Below, in pieces: positions 5,634 through 7,613 of a stretch of DNA of 7,613 nt. Source of the stretch: Caproicibacter sp002399225. Lineage in GTDB: Bacteria; Bacillota; Clostridia; Oscillospirales; Acutalibacteraceae. The notes beneath the pieces were generated by a model. The model saw nothing but the letters and a program-made list of their open reading frames with translations. It was not told the DNA's origin and made no database searches. A program made the translations under genes and the position numbers. The stretch is taken from positions 1 to 7,613 of the forward strand of contig DAIOKN010000052.1 of the NCBI GenBank assembly GCA_036756705.1, in the 5' to 3' direction. Position 1 is the stretch's first letter. Each line of letters opens with the position of its first letter.

Positions 5634-7613
5634 TTACCTCCCGGCCGCGGAAGAAGAGGATGATGCCGAACCGGAAGCGGTCTTTTTTGCCGCCTGACTG
5701 GAAGCCGACGGCATAACCAGATTTCCGTTTTTGTCTACGGCCTTGCCGTAAAAGTACGCGTCGAGAACATCCTTTGCCACGCTCATGCAGTATTTGCCTG
5801 TGGCACCGTGTTCCAGCACCACGGCAACCGCAATCTGCGGATTGTCATACGGGGCAAACGCAATGAACGTAACGTTATCGGAATGAGGAGTCAGCACCGC
5901 CGTGCCGGTTTTCGCCCCGATCGCAATCCCATAATTTTTGAAGACGGAGGCTGCAGTGCCCGCCTGCGCCACGCTGCGCATGGCAGCCTTGACATAATTG
6001 ATATAAGACGGATCGACCCCGATGCTGTCGGCCTTCTGGGGCTTTGTTTCCGAAATGACCTTGTCACGCGCATAATCGGTGACCTTATCCACCAAATGGG
6101 TTTTCATTCTTGTCCCGTTGTTGGCAACGGTTGCAACATAGGTCGCAAGCTGCAGCGGGGTAAACTGGTTGTCGCTCTGGCCCACCGCGGCCTCGCAGGT
6201 GTCGGCATCCCACCAGGAACCGCCGGAGGCGCTGCGCTCTTTCGGCCCCGCAAGGATTCCGGCATTTTCGTTCAGCTCAATCCCCGTTTTGGTCCCGAGG
6301 CCGAAACGCGGCGCATAAAGGTTCAGCATGCTGATACCGGTGCGGTAGCCAACCTCATAGAAAAATGCGTTGCTGGATTTTTCTATCGCATAATTTGCCG
6401 TGATCATTCCATAGTTGCCGATACTGCCGAGCGGCAGGCCCACATCCGCAAACCGCATGTATTTGCTGTTACCGAGGATGCGTGTGGAAGTGGTGATCGC
6501 CCTCTCCTGAAGGGCCGTCAGGGCAACATAGGGCTTGACAATCGAGCCCGGGGTGAAGATGCCGTTGAACGCCCGGTTGATCAGCGGCTTGCTTTTATCC
6601 TGTAAAAGCTCATTGTAATAGCTCGGGTCGCTCAGGTATTTATTTTCATCAAAGGTTGGGCAGGTAGAGGCCGCGAGAACCGCAAAATCGCTGACGCGGA
6701 GGACCGCCGCCCCGCCGGCGACACATTCTTCGCCATGCCCCCTGGCGGAGCCCTTGTAGTGCTCCGCGCACAGCTTTTGCCCATAGCTGCGTGTTGCCGC
6801 GATGTTCTTTGACAGCGAAGTATCCAAAACTTTCTGAAGCTTGCTGTCGATCGTCAGATACACGGTGTCACCCGGATGCGGCGCGCTGGTCACCGTTTCA
6901 GAGGCGACATTGCCCTTTCCGGTCAGATTGACGACCTTTTCGCCCCGTTTGCCGCGCAGAAGATCTTCAAATTTCTGTTCGATCCCGCTTTTGCCGATGC
7001 GGTCGTTATAAGCATATCCTTTCTTCTGAAGCGCTGTCCATTCGTCTGCAGAAATAGAGCCGATCGTGCCGAGAATATGGGGCAGCAGGGTCCCGTCCGG
7101 ATAATTTCGCACCGTGGTCAGTTTGATCTGAACCCCCGGCAGCTTCATGGAATTCTCACTTACAATCTCCACCGTATTCTGGCTGACATCGCTGGCAAAC
7201 GTGTAAGGGTTGGAGACGGAAAAGTCGGTTTTTGTCATATTGTACCGCACGGAGGCGATATCGCGCGCATCCTTCGCGGAGTATCCGCTGCAGCTGTACT
7301 GGTCGGTCAGATGCTTCATGCACTGGGAAGCCGTCGCATAGGACTCCACGTTGAGGAAATCCTTGGATTTCAGCGTTGTGACATCTTTTTCCTTTCCGGG
7401 AACAAACTCGTACTGTCCCGCAGAATTCGCCGTAATCGGCAGCTCGTCCACCCATTTTTCCCCCTTGGAATCCAGCAGGCGAATCAGTGCCAGGATGGTT
7501 TGATTTTCCGTCTTTTCGCTCAGGTAGGCTTTGTCGAACACAATCGAGTAGCCGGTTTGATTGACTGCCAGGCCGTTCCCGGAAGCATCCAGAATCTCCC
7601 CGCGCGCGGTGGT
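5634..7613 (-). CDS. mrdA: penicillin-binding protein 2 (class B transpeptidase), N-terminus missing
   Basis: The reading frame is open to the window edge, giving 659 visible residues; the first are TTARGEILDASGNGLAVNQT, the usual PBP dimerisation-domain start just after the (unseen) membrane anchor. Class B PBPs cross-link peptidoglycan outside the membrane; the PBP2 type works with RodA and MreBCD in elongation. The transpeptidase motifs are complete: SIVK (TCG at 6545-6543, catalytic Ser, Lys at 6536-6534), SSN (6377-6369) and KTGT (5912-5901). The pedestal segment DRIGKSGIEQKFEDLLRGKRG (about 7004-6942) is typical of PBP2. A segment of about 20 residues with Cys at 6770-6768 and 6725-6723 lies between the pedestal and the catalytic domain; five more Cys occur elsewhere. 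The protein ends in a Ser/Ala-rich, probably disordered tail (about 5710-5637). A GTG at 7541 is internal, not the start. It is followed by the MinD-like gene, but MinC is not between them. MrdA is preferred over sporulation or division PBPs because of this neighbourhood. Confidence 0.93.
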   Translation of the reverse strand, partial: TTARGEILDASGNGLAVNQTGYSIVFDKAYLSEKTENQTILALIRLLDSKGEKWVDELPITANSAGQYEFVPGKEKDVTTLKSKDFLNVESYATASQCMKHLTDQYSCSGYSAKDARDIASVRYNMTKTDFSVSNPYTFASDVSQNTVEIVSENSMKLPGVQIKLTTVRNYPDGTLLPHILGTIGSISADEWTALQKKGYAYNDRIGKSGIEQKFEDLLRGKRGEKVVNLTGKGNVASETVTSAPHPGDTVYLTIDSKLQKVLDTSLSKNIAATRSYGQKLCAEHYKGSARGHGEECVAGGAAVLRVSDFAVLAASTCPTFDENKYLSDPSYYNELLQDKSKPLINRAFNGIFTPGSIVKPYVALTALQERAITTSTRILGNSKYMRFADVGLPLGSIGNYGMITANYAIEKSSNAFFYEVGYRTGISMLNLYAPRFGLGTKTGIELNENAGILAGPKERSASGGSWWDADTCEAAVGQSDNQFTPLQLATYVATVANNGTRMKTHLVDKVTDYARDKVISETKPQKADSIGVDPSYINYVKAAMRSVAQAGTAASVFKNYGIAIGAKTGTAVLTPHSDNVTFIAFAPYDNPQIAVAVVLEHGATGKYCMSVAKDVLDAYFYGKAVDKNGNLVMPSASSQAAKKTASGSASSSSSAAGR

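Noticed and set aside
7539..7541. GTG at 7541 as the PBP2 start codon
   Set aside because: The frame stays open to the window edge and encodes conserved PBP N-terminal sequence (ARGEILDASG) upstream, so the true start is outside the window.

Overview
The window is a dense, single-direction stretch of chromosome: every gene I can support lies on the minus strand, so genes are read from high to low coordinates. The G+C-rich coding sequence, clear AGGAGG-type ribosome binding sites, a T-box tRNA-sensing leader, a cysteine-paired HisRS insertion domain and the PBP2 / MinD / MgsA gene order together suggest a Gram-positive Firmicute of the Clostridia, most likely near the Oscillospiraceae/Ruminococcaceae. 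That placement is inference from gene content; there is no marker RNA gene here.

In transcription order: (1) 7613-5634, a class B penicillin-binding protein of the PBP2/MrdA type, cut at its N-terminus by the window edge; (2) 5531-4785, a MinD-like ATPase with a candidate sigma-A promoter in front; (3) 4756-4352, methylglyoxal synthase; (4) 4346-4125, a T-box riboswitch starting almost at the mgsA stop codon, with specifier GAC and a UGGC acceptor-reading bulge, both pointing to tRNA-Asp; (5) 4052-2727, hisS; (6) about 2671-887, aspS; (7) a possible weak terminator at 870-839; (8) 787-110, queH, the epoxyqueuosine reductase; (9) a strong terminator at 87-51; (10) the first seven codons of another gene at 20-1.

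The genes fall into two groups. PBP2 (side-wall peptidoglycan synthesis) and the MinD-like ATPase belong to the cell-shape/division neighbourhood, with mgsA (methylglyoxal bypass of lower glycolysis) attached. The second group is tRNA biology: two synthetases under one tRNA-Asp-sensing attenuator, followed by the enzyme that finishes queuosine, a modification found at position 34 of tRNA-His and tRNA-Asp (and tRNA-Asn, tRNA-Tyr). The T-box is therefore the joint between the two groups.

Points for a second look: the T-box senses Asp although the first gene it controls is hisS; MgsA has substitutions at the positions matching E. coli His98 and Asp101; the MinD-like protein has no recognisable C-terminal membrane-targeting helix and no MinC or MinE next to it; HisRS has a small cysteine-containing insertion near its N-terminus; PBP2 has seven cysteines in its visible, presumably extracytoplasmic part. 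I saw no mobile element, CRISPR array or tRNA/rRNA gene, and no clearly novel multi-gene system.
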